The notes beneath the pieces were generated by a model. That model made no database searches, had not been told where the DNA came from, and worked only from the letters and a program-made list of their open reading frames with translations. A stretch of 64,000 bases of DNA from Sphingobacterium sp. UT-1RO-CII-1 (lineage in GTDB: Bacteria > Bacteroidota > Bacteroidia > Sphingobacteriales > Sphingobacteriaceae): contig NZ_JAPPVJ010000002.1 of the NCBI RefSeq assembly GCF_026711005.1, forward strand, positions 124,001-188,000. The letters are read 5' to 3'. Of the stretch, positions 19,444-26,190 are shown one piece after another (within the stretch, counting starts at the first letter, position 1; every line of letters begins with the position of its first letter). Made by a program: the position numbers and the translations under genes.

Positions 19444-20379
19444 ATGAGTGAGTTAACCAAAAGAAGTGTGCCGTTTAGGAAAAGCGATGAGCTTCTCAAA
19501 GCTATTTTTGAAGAGAACTTTCCCGACTTTCTCCGCTTTATGTATCCTGAAGCAGATACTATGTTTGATTTCGAAAAAGGGCTTACCTTTATGGACAAAG
19601 AGCTGCTTGAGATCATGCCTGATCGAGAACGTAAAAAGGGGAGGCGTATCGCTGATCTTTTAGTGAAAGTGTATCTGAAAGACGGAAGCCAGAAGTGGAT
19701 CTTAGCGCATACCGAGATCGAAAGAGGCAATGATGATGGTTTTCCATACCGCATGTTTCAGTACCATTACCGCCTGTTGGATCGGTATCGTGTACCGGTG
19801 GAGACCATTGCTGTATTTACAGGCGGACATACGCAAGGCCGGCCTGGCGAATATGGTTATTTTGTATTCGGTACTTCGCTGACGTTCCGTTATCTTACCT
19901 ACCAGATCTTTGACCATCAGGAAGATGAGCTTCTTGTTATGGATAATATTTTTGCGTATATTGTACTGGCTTATCAGAAAGCGCTTTCGGAAAATAAGAT
20001 TGCTGAAGAGGAGCTTGCCGAGCAGCGGAGTACGATAGCGCGTGCGCTAATTGAGACCAATAAGTATAGTAAAGATCGTATAATGAGTTTTTTAGTGTTT
20101 TTAAAAAGTTTTCTTTTTATACGAGATAAGGATTTAAATAGTAATTTTGATCAATACATTTATCAAGTGACAGGAGGCACAATACAAATGGGTGTAATAG
20201 AAACAATCAAAAGACAGGAAAGAGAAAAAGGCCTACAGACCGGACTGGAAAAAGGTAAAGCTGATGGCGAAAGTAAAAAAGCTATCGCTATCGCGTTAGA
20301 ATTTAAGAAAATGGGTTTGCCCATAGCGGATATCGCTAAAGGTACGGGCTTATCTGTAGAAGAGATAGAAAAGCTCTAG
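19444..20379 (+). CDS. Rpn family recombination-promoting nuclease (PD-(D/E)XK, transposase_31-like)
   Basis: 311 aa. The N-terminal nuclease part has the PD-(D/E)XK pattern: RIADLLVKVYL (Asp) and then WILAHTEIE (Glu-x-Glu) about 15 residues later, around 68-92. The C-terminal tail EKGLQTGLEKGKADGESKKA and the helix GLPIADIAKGTGLSVEEIE are typical of Rpn/YhgA proteins in Bacteroidota. Rpn proteins nick DNA and promote RecA-independent recombination. A truncated second copy lies 1.5 kb upstream (17475). The EKG/QTG repeat differs in length between the copies. Confidence 0.85.
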   Translation: MSELTKRSVPFRKSDELLKAIFEENFPDFLRFMYPEADTMFDFEKGLTFMDKELLEIMPDRERKKGRRIADLLVKVYLKDGSQKWILAHTEIERGNDDGFPYRMFQYHYRLLDRYRVPVETIAVFTGGHTQGRPGEYGYFVFGTSLTFRYLTYQIFDHQEDELLVMDNIFAYIVLAYQKALSENKIAEEELAEQRSTIARALIETNKYSKDRIMSFLVFLKSFLFIRDKDLNSNFDQYIYQVTGGTIQMGVIETIKRQEREKGLQTGLEKGKADGESKKAIAIALEFKKMGLPIADIAKGTGLSVEEIEKL

Positions 20380-20403
20380 CGATAGCATAAGCAAAAAATA
20401 TAC

Positions 20404-20431
20404 ATAGCCATTCAGCTTGCTGAATGGCTAT
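20404..20431 (+). terminator. Terminator hairpin of the intact Rpn gene
   Basis: ATAGCCATTCAGC, TT, GCTGAATGGCTAT followed by TTTTATGTTTTTATTTTT. Same element as at 17944. Confidence 0.85.
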
Positions 20432-20448
20432 TTTTATGTTTTTATTTT

Positions 20449-20535
20449 TCAGTACATTTTCCCATACTTCAATACACCAACAACAGGATCTTTCTCTAGC
20501 AACTGTTGGTCAGCACGCCATAATAATTTGAGTTA
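20449..20535 (-). pseudogene. Short remnant of an unidentified gene
   Basis: A minus-strand frame between stops reads LKLLWRADQQLLEKDPVVGV, then LKYGKMY and a stop. It looks like a protein C-terminus but has no start. I cannot name the parent family. It sits beside the Rpn element boundary. Confidence 0.25.
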
Positions 20536-20606
20536 CTTCTGGTAGAGTTTGACGAGATGAATGTCTAGTATATAGTATGGAACTTTGATTGGCAATTTCA
20601 CTAAAA

Positions 20607-21608
20607 TTAATTTATCACTATATTTATAGGATCCGAATAAGGGAGAATCATCCATTGGTATTCTGTACCGCTTCTATCTATAAACCCTAGACCTGGCCAT
20701 GGTAAGTGACTAGTCATGAAAAGAGTCCCCTTTTCCACGCCCTCAGCTATTATCTTTTTTCTCGTCTTCACTGCCTTTTCAAAATCTCCGTCCCACAGTG
20801 TACCCCATTCCGGATTTGAAACTAAAAATGGTGTATGTATTACATCTACTATATGCTTCAATGATTTTTCATTATCATATATCGTAAATACAGTTTGCCC
20901 CGGAGAATGTCCCTCTGCTAACTCAGGTATTAAACAACCAAAAAGATGTTGTCCATATTCAAAGAACTGCAAACGGTCGCTGATTTTAGCGAGTGTTCTT
21001 TGGGCAAATAATATACCCGAATTGATGTTGGAAATATTATCCTTAGAATTAGGAAATATCGGATTGTCCGACATCCAAAAATCGTATTCTTTCTGAGCAA
21101 TGTGATATCGTGCGCTCGGAAATATAAAACCATCTTTTTCATCTAGAATGCCGCCAATATGGTCTATATGGGCGTGCGTGATGACGATATCAGTAATATC
21201 TTCGGGCTCGATGCCAATTGTCTGCAAAGAGGTAGAAAGTTGGCCACCATTTTTACCCATATGATAACCACTGCCAGAGTCTATCAGAATAAGTTTATTG
21301 TTCTTTTTAATCAACATGATATTCGAACTCACTTCCAGTCTATCTTTAGGAAGGTGTAGTTTTTCTAGCTTAGAAATTAATTGCTGTTCCGCTATAAATG
21401 GGGCAAAAATTGGCTGGATGGACGGCAAAGATATAACACCATCGGATAGTATGTATGTTTCCAAGTTGCCGATAAGCAATTTTAACCCCGAACGCGGGCG
21501 GTCAGTTGTTCCGGAACTATTAGCCGGTTTAAAACTAAAAAGTAAAACCGACAGTGATAAGCCGATCAGGGCGAATAATGGTAATAAAGATAATCGAGAT
21601 CTGTTCAT
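20607..21608 (-). CDS. Exported metallo-beta-lactamase fold hydrolase
   Basis: 333 aa from the ATG at 21608 (an upstream ATG at 21617 adds 3 residues). A hydrophobic signal segment spans about residues 8-27 (LLPLFALIGLSLSVLLFSF). The metal-binding HxHxDH motif is seen in THAHIDHIGG, and later metal ligands are plausible in AEGHSPGQ (His) and TSHLPWPG (His). The family includes quorum-quenching lactonases and other hydrolases; substrate unknown. Divergent from the HxlR gene, with interlocked promoters (21634-21667), so it is probably the HxlR target. Confidence 0.85.
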   Translation of the reverse strand: MNRSRLSLLPLFALIGLSLSVLLFSFKPANSSGTTDRPRSGLKLLIGNLETYILSDGVISLPSIQPIFAPFIAEQQLISKLEKLHLPKDRLEVSSNIMLIKKNNKLILIDSGSGYHMGKNGGQLSTSLQTIGIEPEDITDIVITHAHIDHIGGILDEKDGFIFPSARYHIAQKEYDFWMSDNPIFPNSKDNISNINSGILFAQRTLAKISDRLQFFEYGQHLFGCLIPELAEGHSPGQTVFTIYDNEKSLKHIVDVIHTPFLVSNPEWGTLWDGDFEKAVKTRKKIIAEGVEKGTLFMTSHLPWPGLGFIDRSGTEYQWMILPYSDPINIVIN

Positions 21609-21633
21609 AATTTTCATACTATATTTTTTATAG

Positions 21634-21667
21634 TTGCAAAACTATGTATAGTGTACTATATTTGCAA
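21634..21667. promoter_or_regulatory. Interlocked divergent promoters with a dyad operator
   Basis: On + : TTG 21634-21636, 20 bp, TATATTTG 21657-21664, toward the HxlR gene. On - : TTG (CAA at 21665-21667), 20 bp, TAGTTTTG (21644-21637), toward the MBL gene. The two promoters use the same 34 bp in opposite directions. Between the boxes lies the dyad TATAGT-GT-ACTATA (21647-21660), a likely HxlR operator that would control both. Confidence 0.75.
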
Positions 21668-21692
21668 TAACGGTCAAGATAGATAGTAACAG

Positions 21693-22046
21693 ATGTATTG
21701 TATAGATGATAAAGATTTTCCTTGTAGCACCAGTTTGACTATGAGGTATATAGGAGGTAAGTGGAAAGCTGTAATTCTTCTGCATTTGATTGAAAAGAAA
21801 CGTTATAGTGAACTGAGAAGAGAGTGTCCTGCTATTACCGAACGTACATTAAGCCTTCAGTTGAAAGAATTAGAGCAAGATGGTTTGATCATTAGGACTG
21901 TGCATACCCATAAGGCTCCTCTAAAAGTCGATTACGAGCTTACAGAATTTGGAAAGACTTTAATACCCCTGTTGATGTCCATCGCAGATTGGGGGAAGGA
22001 AGCTGCTGCTAGCAATAATAGGATAAAAATGAAGGACACGATTTAA
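21693..22046 (+). CDS. HxlR-family winged-helix regulator
   Basis: 117 aa. The family core is clear: MRYIGGKWKAVILLHLIEKK, RYSELRRECPAITERTLSLQ, LKELEQDGLIIR and YELTEFGKTLIPLL. The conserved N-terminal cysteine (FPCSTSLTMRYIGGKW, Cys11) and an extra Cys3 could sense thiol-reactive compounds, as in other HxlR/YodB proteins. It probably binds the dyad in its own promoter and represses itself and the divergent MBL gene. Confidence 0.9.
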   Translation: MYCIDDKDFPCSTSLTMRYIGGKWKAVILLHLIEKKRYSELRRECPAITERTLSLQLKELEQDGLIIRTVHTHKAPLKVDYELTEFGKTLIPLLMSIADWGKEAAASNNRIKMKDTI

Positions 22047-22110
22047 GTCTTGAAATAATTTTATAAAATAATTGAAAAGCCGTTTGGGAGATAAATAGTT
22101 ACATTTACAC

Positions 22111-22509
22111 ATGGATTTTAGAGAATTAAAACAACAAGCATTGACCTATGCAAAGCACCGAGAATTAAATAAGTTTATTTCATTTGGTTCTGTTGCCGCT
22201 GCTATTTTAACATCAAAAGGTAATGTGTATGTAGGTGTTAGTATTGATACTGCTTGTTCAATGGGGTTCTGTGCTGAACATGCTGCAATAGCTGAGATGT
22301 TAAAGAATCAAGAAGTTAAAATTGAAAAACTAATCGCAGTTACTGAATCGGGTGATATTGTACCTCCTTGTGGGCGTTGTAGAGAGTTTATCACACAGTT
22401 GAGTCAAGATAACCACAATGCACTTGTGATGGTAGACAGCCACACTACTTTGACTATTTTAGATCTGTTGCCTTATGATTGGAAAGCCAAGGTTAGTAAT
22501 ACATGGTAA
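22111..22509 (+). CDS. Cytidine deaminase-like zinc enzyme (blasticidin-S deaminase type)
   Basis: 132 aa with the zinc-dependent deaminase motifs: CAEHAAIAEM (zinc Cys and catalytic Glu, about 51-60) and PPCGRCREF (two zinc Cys, about 88-96). Size fits cytidine deaminase or blasticidin-S deaminase. The substitution of His/Cys-Ala-Glu by Cys-Ala-Glu is normal for the family. Nucleoside salvage or detoxification; substrate cannot be decided from sequence. Single gene. Confidence 0.8.
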   Translation: MDFRELKQQALTYAKHRELNKFISFGSVAAAILTSKGNVYVGVSIDTACSMGFCAEHAAIAEMLKNQEVKIEKLIAVTESGDIVPPCGRCREFITQLSQDNHNALVMVDSHTTLTILDLLPYDWKAKVSNTW

Positions 22510-22536
22510 ATGATATCATATAGGGAGCAAGCAAAC

Positions 22537-22716
22537 CTATCTACCAACCTGATACAGCACCCAGTACTGACCTTCCTCAACAAACTCTTCTACAAACTCC
22601 ATATTTAGTTTGTCAAAAACTCGTATAGAAGCCGTATTTTCCATGCGCGCTGCTCTTCCTACGATTTGTTTCATACCCAATCGAACAAAGCGATCTTCCA
22701 TTACCGCTCTCACCAT
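22537..22716 (-). pseudogene. C-terminal remnant of a GNAT acetyltransferase
   Basis: A 59-codon minus-strand frame (ATG 22716, stop TAG 22537-22539) contains RLGMKQIVGRAARMENTASI followed by RVFDKLNMEFVEEFVEEGQY, i.e. the acetyl-CoA site and the N-x-AS-x-RV-x-x-K-hydrophobic motif of GNAT enzymes. The N-terminal two thirds are absent; a stop lies immediately before the ATG. Probably untranslated. Confidence 0.7.
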
Positions 22717-22745
22717 TTATTCCTTGGAGTTCGTTGAGACTTAAA

Positions 22746-23141
22746 CTAAAACCAATTCACTACTCGTAATCCATCGACTTCATTGAAATGCTTGTCTCTT
22801 GTGACCAAGGTATAGTCATACTGTTTTGCGACAGCAGCTATCCAGATGTCATTTTCGGGAATCGGCTTTCCCTTTTCCAACAATTCGGCCTTGATCGCGC
22901 CGTAGGTGTCCGATGTCTCTGCATTGGCACCTATTACATTACACCGTTTCAGAAAACTATTTATTTCTGATTTGTGTTTTTTCAGGTTTGCTGAACGATA
23001 GGCACCTAGCAACAATTCTCCAAGTACGGCATAAGGAATGTCGACCATATCCCTATCCTCTAGGTGAGCTACTACAACGTTATTGCCCTTGAATAGTTCA
23101 ATGACTATATTCGTGTCCAAAAGGATATTATTTCCAGTCAT
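22746..23141 (-). CDS. PIN-domain toxin, VapC-like ribonuclease
   Basis: 131 aa. All PIN acidic residues are visible: ILLDTNIVIELFKG (Asp about 8), VLGELLLGA (Glu about 42), ENDIWIAAVAKQ (Asp about 98) and LVTRDKHFNEVDGL (Asp about 115). These bind Mg2+/Mn2+ and cut RNA. It overlaps the upstream antitoxin gene by 14 bp, the usual toxin-antitoxin layout. Confidence 0.9.
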   Translation of the reverse strand: MTGNNILLDTNIVIELFKGNNVVVAHLEDRDMVDIPYAVLGELLLGAYRSANLKKHKSEINSFLKRCNVIGANAETSDTYGAIKAELLEKGKPIPENDIWIAAVAKQYDYTLVTRDKHFNEVDGLRVVNWF

Positions 23142-23367
23142 CTGGGTTGATGGTTTCGCAGGATTCTTCTATGATGCTCTCTATTTCGGCAGCTTCTTCC
23201 TTACTCCATATACCTGAAAACTCGCGGAAAGCAGATTTTGTCTTTGTTACTTTAGCATCTTCTTTTTTTTCTTTTTTCAAAAAGTTCTCAATAGCAGCTA
23301 AAGTAGATTCGCTATTTAACTTCAATATCTCTTCGATGATATGTAGTTTCCTTGCTTCTGATACCAT
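23128..23367 (-). CDS. Antitoxin partner of the PIN toxin
   Basis: 79 aa from the ATG at 23367 (a GTG four codons upstream is possible). The N-terminus MVSEARKLHIIEEILKLNSE is a helical segment; the C-terminus AFREFSGIWSKEEAAEIESI is acidic and probably wraps the toxin. It has no classic AbrB motif. A TAAATTTG box on the minus strand (23403-23396) lies 29 bp upstream of the start and may be the operon promoter, presumably autoregulated. Confidence 0.75.
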   Translation of the reverse strand: MVSEARKLHIIEEILKLNSESTLAAIENFLKKEKKEDAKVTKTKSAFREFSGIWSKEEAAEIESIIEESCETINPDDWK

Positions 23368-23507
23368 ATTGTACCTCACTTTCTTCGTTTATCCTCAAAT
23401 TTACAAATTATTTTCCAAACTCCTCTCAAACGTTTTTTATCTCAGCTCTTTCGGTTACCTCTTTGGTTGAGAGGTGCTTATACAATTTATCACTCTGTAT
23501 ATTTCCT

Positions 23508-23737
23508 TTAAAAACTTAAAAGATCTGATAGAGTTAGTTGTAAATTGTCGGCTATTTTTTTAGGAGTGAAATGGATGAGTTTGATTCCGCCTTCACTATG
23601 CGTCTTAATTGGCGAGTGTCTATGCCGCATAATTCTGCAAAATCTTCTTTTGATTTGCCACTCTTAACTCTAATTGAATCCAGTCGTTGACCTAAAAGGA
23701 TTAAGTAGCTTTGATCTCTATACTGTGTTTTAAACAT
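23508..23737 (-). pseudogene. XRE-type HTH gene broken by a 1-base slip in an A7 run
   Basis: ATG at 23737 gives 61 codons with an HTH core (GKSKEDFAELCGIDTRQLRR) and stops at 23552-23554. One base more in the A7 run (T7 on +, 23555-23561) would continue the frame as KKIADNLQLTLSDLLSF and stop at 23508-23510, which is exactly how such HTH domains end (76 aa). So the gene is frameshifted, is read by slippage, or contains a sequencing error. Confidence 0.8.
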
Positions 23738-23757
23738 ATTTAAAAATAAAATAGGAC

Positions 23758-24012
23758 TTATTTATCCTTGACTCTAGCCTCAAGCTGCTTGTACGTTTCT
23801 GCTTCTGAATCTTTCCAATCGCTCTTATTTAACAAGGTTCTGATGTCAACTCTTAATAATTTTGCGATTTCATGCAGTTCAGAAATGGTAGGTTGTCTTT
23901 TGTTATTTCTCCATTTTGAAATAACATCTTCACCTTTATTGAAGTGCTTAGCAAGAACTCGGTTTTGAACCTTGTGCTTTTTGAAAACCTCAGAAAGTCT
24001 ATTTAACTCCAT
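23758..24012 (-). CDS. Small XRE-family HTH regulator
   Basis: 84 aa. HTH: VQNRVLAKHFNKGEDVISKW then RNNKRQPTISELHEIAKLLR, ending VDIRTLLNKSDW. Typical Cro/C1 fold of about 60 residues plus a charged tail. Part of a row of four small HTH genes (23508-24838) on the minus strand. Role unknown; similar clusters occur next to phage-like or toxin-antitoxin loci. Confidence 0.8.
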   Translation of the reverse strand: MELNRLSEVFKKHKVQNRVLAKHFNKGEDVISKWRNNKRQPTISELHEIAKLLRVDIRTLLNKSDWKDSEAETYKQLEARVKDK

Positions 24013-24104
24013 GATTTACTTTTAGTTTAATTTGTATTGGTTTTAAAATCATGCTTTGTGTGTTTAGGGTCAGTAATAAAATAGTAAACTGCCTCTGTGG
24101 AGAC

Positions 24105-24485
24105 TTATCTTTCAGTTTTCGGTCTAATTTCCAATACGCTACTTTCAAGCTGTTTTGATTGAGAACCATCTTTATTGATTTTAGGAACCATCTCGTAAAC
24201 AATTTCAATATCTTCGTACTTAGGCATATCATTCGGAATAAGATCTCGTATAGATTTTATTTTTAGAATTTTAGCAATTCTAAAAAGATGACTGAAATTG
24301 TATTTATCAGGATGAGCATAGCTTTCCACCTTACCGACGAAGCCCTTATCGACTCTAATATCGTTACTTAATTGCATCCTCGAAACACCTTTTTTCGTTC
24401 TAACTTCTTTCACCTTTTCAATGATTCGAAACTCTAGTTCTGTAATTTTCTTTTTTGAAACAAGTTTTTCCATAATATAAATCAT
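24105..24485 (-). CDS. XRE-family HTH protein, original copy of a tandem duplication
   Basis: 126 aa; the real start may be the second Met (24473). HTH part: RTKKGVSRMQLSNDIRVDKG with FVGKVESYAHPDKYNFSHL and a C-terminal segment LKIKSIRDLIP. The tail MVPKINKDGSQSKQLESSV continues past the duplicated unit. The first 99 residues are identical to the gene upstream (24482-24838), and the two overlap by 4 bp (ATGA). Confidence 0.75.
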   Translation of the reverse strand: MIYIMEKLVSKKKITELEFRIIEKVKEVRTKKGVSRMQLSNDIRVDKGFVGKVESYAHPDKYNFSHLFRIAKILKIKSIRDLIPNDMPKYEDIEIVYEMVPKINKDGSQSKQLESSVLEIRPKTER

Positions 24486-24838
24486 GCTATATATTGCATG
24501 TTTTGTTTTTTATTTGTATCTTTGTTTTGAACTAATGGAACCATCTCGTAAACAATTTCAATATCTTCGTACTTAGGCATATCATTCGGAATAAGATCTC
24601 GTATAGATTTTATTTTTAGAATTTTAGCAATTCTAAAAAGATGACTGAAATTGTATTTATCAGGATGAGCATAGCTTTCCACCTTACCGACGAAGCCCTT
24701 ATCGACTCTAATATCGTTACTTAATTGCATCCTCGAAACACCTTTTTTCGTTCTAACTTCTTTCACCTTTTCAATGATTCGAAACTCTAGTTCTGTAATT
24801 TTCTTTTTTGAAACAAGTTTTTCCATAATATAAATCAT
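24482..24838 (-). CDS. XRE-family HTH protein, duplicated copy with a chimeric tail
   Basis: 118 aa. Residues 1-100 repeat the downstream gene exactly. After YEMVP the frame crosses the duplication junction into what was promoter DNA and ends with LVQNKDTNKKQNMQYIA. It therefore has a newly made C-terminus that starts out as upstream sequence. The HTH is complete, so it may still bind DNA. Met at 24826 is an alternative start. Confidence 0.7.
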   Translation of the reverse strand: MIYIMEKLVSKKKITELEFRIIEKVKEVRTKKGVSRMQLSNDIRVDKGFVGKVESYAHPDKYNFSHLFRIAKILKIKSIRDLIPNDMPKYEDIEIVYEMVPLVQNKDTNKKQNMQYIA

Positions 24839-24846
24839 GCTATATA

Positions 24847-24877
24847 TTGCATGTTTTGTTTTTTATTTGTATCTTTG
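24847..24877 (+). promoter_or_regulatory. Promoter directed away from the XRE genes
   Basis: TTG 24847-24849, 20 bp, TATCTTTG 24870-24877; an identical copy lies at 24494-24524 because of the duplication. It points right, into the leader region of the SusC locus. The inner copy would run antisense to the duplicated XRE gene. Confidence 0.55.
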
Positions 24878-24928
24878 TTTTGAACTAATGACATATTGGT
24901 TTGCAACTTGATTAAAACGAGTCTTGTT

Positions 24929-25059
24929 ATCGAAAACGGCAAATTTTCAACGACGCAAGGCCATAGGATAGTTGCTACCTCATAATTTTGTATCTTTGCA
25001 ATAATATGGGGTCGCTATCCTATCGGAACTTCGTCAAAGGCTCTTTGCCGTGCCTCGAT
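24929..25059. promoter_or_regulatory. Promoter box inside a long imperfect inverted repeat
   Basis: Left arm 24929-24971 and right arm 25015-25059 share, in inverted order, ATCGA, ACGGCAAA (24936-24943 / 25044-25051) and ATAGGATAG (24963-24971 / 25015-25023), with about 43 bp between the arms. The central part contains TATCTTTG (24991-24998) pointing toward the SusC-like gene. It could be an invertible promoter, an RNA hairpin or an old element end. Confidence 0.5.
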
Positions 25060-25124
25060 AAAAGTGAAGATAGGGGGTACCCCATTAGTATTTATAGACT
25101 CGTTCATCATAAACTTTAAAAATT

Positions 25125-25235
25125 ATGAGAACGAATTTTAAAACCAACAAAAGCCATCTATCACCGATATTCCATCGGTCGTCATGGTATTCCCAACATC
25201 TACTCTTAAAGAACGTTTGCTGTCCTCCGGACTAA
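25125..25235 (+). CDS. Possible 36-aa leader peptide
   Basis: ATG at 25125, stop TAA at 25233-25235; begins MRTNFKTNKSHLSPIFHRSS and ends LLLKNVCCPPD. It lies about 125 bp downstream of the TATCTTTG box. No recognised family. Reported because the leader region is otherwise empty; it may be chance. Confidence 0.25.
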   Translation: MRTNFKTNKSHLSPIFHRSSWYSQHLLLKNVCCPPD

Positions 25236-25560
25236 GCTGTGCTAAAATAATACAGGTATAAAAGGGGAGGGGGCGTAAGCCGTTTCCACAGCTTGCGGTA
25301 TTAAATAATACCCAATTGTCAGCTCAAAAGCCAAAAGGTGTTTGAACTGTCCTGATAGACCTGTTTACCGACTTTCCAACTAAAACATGGTATACCTTGT
25401 TTTTTGGTTAATAAAAATCGGTTGTATTTTATGTTAGCACTTAAAGATAGCTTGATTTTCTATTATTCCAAAATATATACCATTATCTGTGCTTTTTGCA
25501 TGGGTAGGAAGGTCGGTTTTTTCCTAATTTTTTAAATAATGATTTAAAAACCGAATAATT

Positions 25561-26190
25561 ATGATGCGATTTTTACGCAAAGGGGATTGTTATGCCCTAG
25601 AAAAACCTATAAGGAAAAGATATTACTTATCTCTAAATAGCTTTCAATGTTTATTGCTGTCTCTCAGCACAATTTATTATCAGTTTAGTTGTTATGTTCA
25701 GAAGTCCCGCGCCCGCGGGACAACTGGCAAAGGTGGGAGAGGCACGAACCAGGCAGGCATGAAGCTATCATGGAGCATGGTTAGTGTAATGTGTTTTAAT
25801 ACACTCCTTATACACTGTTACTACTTCACGCATACTTGGAGAATACTTAGGCCATACACTAAGACCGCTTCGGCTAGGGTAGCCGGGGTGTTCGGTCTGG
25901 CTTCGAGATTAGGTCGTACTTTGGTGCACATTTGTTCGACTGGTGTTCGACTGCTGTTCGAGTGTTGTTCGAGTGCTGTTCGAGTGCGAGTCGAAGCCCA
26001 GTCGAAGGCGAGTCGAAGAGCACCCGAAGGATTGTCGAACAAGTGTCGAAGCCGACTCGAAGCCCAGTCGAAGGACTGTCGAAGAGCACTCGAAGGATTG
26101 TCGAACAACTCCCGAAGCCGAGTCGAAGAACTGGCGAATAGACCACTACGTTTTACTTGCAAGGAGGGGAAGGTGGAGAATGATCTCTAT
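25561..26190 (+). other. Open 5' extension of the SusC-like frame, containing the 11-bp array
   Basis: The frame of the receptor is open without a stop from ATG 25561 to 26190, adding 210 residues before ATG 26191. This part is unlike any SusC N-terminus: basic, with two hydrophobic patches (about 24-43 and 70-88), then 11-residue repeats (EAQSKASRRAP, EGLSNKCRSRL, EAQSKDCRRAL, EGLSNNSRSRV). The receptor's own signal peptide comes only at about residue 265, so this extension may be an untranslated leader, an upstream coupled ORF or a fusion. Confidence 0.5.
25935..26137. repeat. Array of TCGA cores at exactly 11-bp spacing
   Basis: TCGA or a one-base variant occurs at 25936, 25947, 25958 and every 11 bp to 26134: 19 sites, 16 exact; variants at 26024, 26112 and 26134. 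The register fades upstream to about 25870 (TCGG 25870, TCGG 25892, TCGA 25903, TCGT 25914). The first five units have the form TTCGAnTGnTG; later ones GTCGAAgnnnn, close to the reverse complement. All three + frames stay open across the array. Confidence 0.9.

Larger units (their letters stand above)
24184..24890. repeat. 353-bp perfect tandem duplication
   Basis: The segment starting GGAACCATCTCG at 24184 recurs at 24537, and both copies end ...GAACTAATG (24537 and 24890). I see no mismatch over the whole unit. It covers most of an XRE gene plus its 5' flank, including a +-strand TTG-N20-TATCTTTG promoter (24494-24524 and 24847-24877). The identity implies a recent event. The junction shows only a G of homology. 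Confidence 0.9.
24891..25560. other. 670-bp leader region upstream of the SusC-like locus
   Basis: No long gene. It holds an imperfect inverted repeat around a TATCTTTG box (24929-25059), a KpnI-type palindrome GGGGTACCCC (25073-25082), a 36-codon frame (25125-25235) and a GCGTAAGC/GCTTGCG hairpin near 25270-25296. The density of dyads suggests a structured 5' leader. Confidence 0.5.

Noticed and set aside
24991..25100. Insertion sequence upstream of the SusC locus
   Set aside because: Inverted repeats are present, but there is no transposase and no target-site duplication that I can see.
25935..26137. CRISPR-like array
   Set aside because: The period is 11 bp, there are no spacers of 30 or more bases, and no cas genes are present.
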